DNA of 56,044 nt from Minwuia thermotolerans (GTDB lineage Bacteria > Pseudomonadota > Alphaproteobacteria > Minwuiales > Minwuiaceae), in assembly GCA_021604565.1 (NCBI GenBank), contig BQJF01000016.1:1-56044 (forward strand). The letters are read 5' to 3'. Below are positions 54,777-56,044 of the stretch, in pieces. The notes below the pieces were generated by a model. That model had not been told where the DNA came from and searched no databases. It saw only the letters and a list, made by a program, of their open reading frames with translations. The position numbers and the translations under genes are program-made. Each line of letters starts with the position of its first letter. Position 1 is the first letter of the stretch.

Positions 54777-55727
54777 TCAGAGACGAATGTCGATGCTCTG
54801 ACGCTGTGATGACAGGCCCGGCTGCAGATCGGCGCGTGCGCGCTCGCTGCCGCTCTGGTTCAGAAAGGCAGCGAAGTCGCGGGAGATCGCATCATCCTCT
54901 CTGCGGTCGGATCGTGCCGATCTGTCGGAGAAGTCCCGTTCGCTATCATCGTCGGGAAACCCGCGGTCACCTTCATCGCCTTCGCCCGTACTGGCGCGAG
55001 CGGCTCCGGGAACTGCCGGTGCATCCGCCGAACTCTGTTCCGCCGCCCTGGCGCCGTCACCCTCCGGGATGGATGTATCTCCGGACTCAGGCTTGTCGCG
55101 CGATTCCTCCAGCGCAACCTTGCGCTCCTCGGCGCGGATGGAATTGAGTTCGCTGCGTGCATCTGCGCGCTTGCTCTCCGCGTCCGCGGCGACACTGCGG
55201 TCAGCCCCCGAAGGCTCGACCGGAGCCAGTGCTGCCCGCTTGACGACATCCATCTTCGCGATGGTCGCCTCCGGGTCACCGGCAACGGGGCTGGTGCTGA
55301 TCGAGACATGGCCGCCCACGGCGTAACTGCGCCCGTCCGGTCCCTTCTCCATCTCGTATTCAGGTGCCCCGGCATACTGGCCACCGGCGGTCGCATGGGC
55401 CTGCTCGTGGGCGCGGACCTCCCGGTCACGTGCCTGAAGTTCCTTGATCTGCTCCCGCTCCTGCTCCGTCAGTTCCGTGCCGGTCGTGGTCGACTGCTTC
55501 GGATCGGTGCCGGGCTTCTCGGTCGTCGGATTCTCCTCGCTGGCGGCAATCTGAGCTGCGATCAGGGTGCCACTGGCGACAGTGGAGCCACGCGTTTCGC
55601 GAAAGCCCGGGGACAGTGCCTGATCACGCGCCGGCTCCCGTGTCTCTGCACCGCGCCCGACGGCTTGCTGGGCGCGCGAAAGCTGTGGAAGAGCGTCTGC
55701 GCGGCTGGCTTGCAGTGCGCTGATCAT
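54777..55727 (-). CDS. SprA-related HEQAH putative metalloprotease
   Basis: A 316-residue protein. The N-terminal part (about 85-160) contains LTEQEREQIKELQARDREVRAHEQAHATAGGQYAG, with a HEQAH zinc-protease-like motif. YEMEKGPDGRSYAVGGHVSISTSP follows, the recognisable SprA/CJM1_0395-type core. The C-terminal half is low-complexity and rich in Ser, Asp, Glu and Arg, and probably disordered. Family members are often secreted or surface-associated, but function is not established. ATG 55796 would add 23 residues; ATG 55727 is preferred from the family start. It is convergent with the dioxygenase gene. Confidence 0.75.
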   Translation of the reverse strand: MISALQASRADALPQLSRAQQAVGRGAETREPARDQALSPGFRETRGSTVASGTLIAAQIAASEENPTTEKPGTDPKQSTTTGTELTEQEREQIKELQARDREVRAHEQAHATAGGQYAGAPEYEMEKGPDGRSYAVGGHVSISTSPVAGDPEATIAKMDVVKRAALAPVEPSGADRSVAADAESKRADARSELNSIRAEERKVALEESRDKPESGDTSIPEGDGARAAEQSSADAPAVPGAARASTGEGDEGDRGFPDDDSERDFSDRSARSDRREDDAISRDFAAFLNQSGSERARADLQPGLSSQRQSIDIRL

Positions 55728-55829
55728 CCGGAAAGACCTGTCGTGTCGGAACGATTCAGTTGCATCGTTCCAGTGAAACAGGTGAATGTTAATCAAACGT
55801 CAACATGAACGCTTCAGACTGCAGTCCGA

Positions 55830-55854
55830 CCGGTAACGGAAACATGGTTACCGG
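55830..55854. repeat. Inverted repeat CCGGTAAC/GTTACCGG
   Basis: Perfect 8-bp arms around a 9-nt centre in the 224-nt gap between the SprA-like gene and the right-end gene. Its half-site TTACCGG recurs in the second repeat at 55910. It could be an operator for either divergent gene. Confidence 0.55.
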
Positions 55855-55909
55855 AAAAATATGACCTTCATCACAATTTGATCGAATAAATACCCGGCCA
55901 GTGGTGTTG

Positions 55910-55944
55910 CATTACCGGGACCGAAAGTTTTGGCCCCGGTAATG
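55910..55944. repeat. Inverted repeat CATTACCGGG/CCCGGTAATG
   Basis: Perfect 10-bp arms around 15 nt that can pair further (CCGAAA with TTTTGG, including one G-T pair). It ends 7 nt before the start of the right-edge gene, overlapping its likely translation-initiation region. It may therefore be an operator or an RNA hairpin hiding the start. There is no T-run, so it is not a typical terminator. Confidence 0.55.
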
Positions 55945-55951
55945 ACCACCA

Positions 55952-56044
55952 ATGACCGGGCAAGATATGTTGACCAGGGCACGCGAGCCAGAGATCAGGG
56001 ACGCGGTGAGTGAAGTCTGCGGAAAGCTTTCCTCGACCGTTACA
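55952..56044 (+). CDS. Partial CDS at right edge, unidentified
   Basis: An open frame from ATG 55952 (or ATG 55967) to the window end, 31 codons, beginning MTGQDMLTRAREPEIRDAV and continuing past the edge. The sequence is helical and charged; I do not recognise a family. The long inverted repeat directly upstream is the only regulatory clue. It may be a chance frame. Confidence 0.35.
   Translation, partial: MTGQDMLTRAREPEIRDAVSEVCGKLSSTVT

Overview
The window is GC-rich, densely coded chromosomal DNA. The protein families (SdhE next to Mfd, a Liv operon with an embedded acyl-CoA synthetase, TRAP transporter, xseB-ispA-dxs, DUF2007, many GTG/TTG starts behind strong Shine-Dalgarno sequences) point to a free-living, metabolically versatile alphaproteobacterium, probably of a Rhodospirillales-like lineage. 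The genus cannot be told from the sequence alone.

Layout. 1-8.7 kb: repair and redox housekeeping (zinc-less MsrB, a lone receiver protein, an SDR, a DsbA/FrnE-like protein, Mfd-SdhE, RecG). 8.7-13.7 kb: a DUF502 membrane protein, a two-gene type III polyketide synthase/ICMT-type methyltransferase operon (probably alkylpyrones) and a multi-PAS histidine kinase. 13.9-20.8 kb: a complete branched-chain-amino-acid-type ABC transporter (livG, acyl-CoA synthetase, livH, livM, livK, livF), whose embedded synthetase suggests a carboxylic acid that is activated to its CoA thioester on entry. 20.8-26 kb: a VOC protein, a SixA-like phosphatase and an RND efflux pair. 26.2-32.7 kb: HDAC-like deacetylase, xseB, ispA, dxs, uvrB.

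32.7-37.9 kb (minus strand) is the most striking region: five genes joined by 1-4 nt overlaps, with one 15-nt gap. Transcribed in order they encode an SGNH/DltD-like membrane-anchored esterase, a 46-residue single-span microprotein ending in Phe-Ile-Tyr-Ala-Gly-Phe, an adenylation domain fused to an acyl carrier protein, a PAPS-type sulfotransferase and an MBOAT acyltransferase. Part by part this matches the Gram-positive Dlt pathway (DltD, DltX, DltA+DltC, DltB) with an added sulfotransferase. I propose that it is a Dlt-like cell-envelope acylation system in a Gram-negative, using a separate acyl-shuttle microprotein; its acyl group and polymer are unknown.

38-45.2 kb: citryl-CoA lyase and cupin, S49 peptidase, TrmN6-like methyltransferase, DUF2007, polyprenyl diphosphate synthase, tRNA-Pro(CGG), an acyl-CoA ligase, pirin. 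45.4-54.7 kb is a catabolic island: SMP-30 lactonase, Baeyer-Villiger-like monooxygenase, and a TRAP transporter with two near-identical binding proteins. These arose by tandem duplication of a VOC-dctP unit whose second VOC gene has decayed. The dctM gene appears to start with CTG, and a TauD-like dioxygenase follows. The right end has a SprA-like HEQAH protein, two inverted repeats built on the same ATTACCGG-type half-site, and the beginning of an unidentified gene cut by the window edge.
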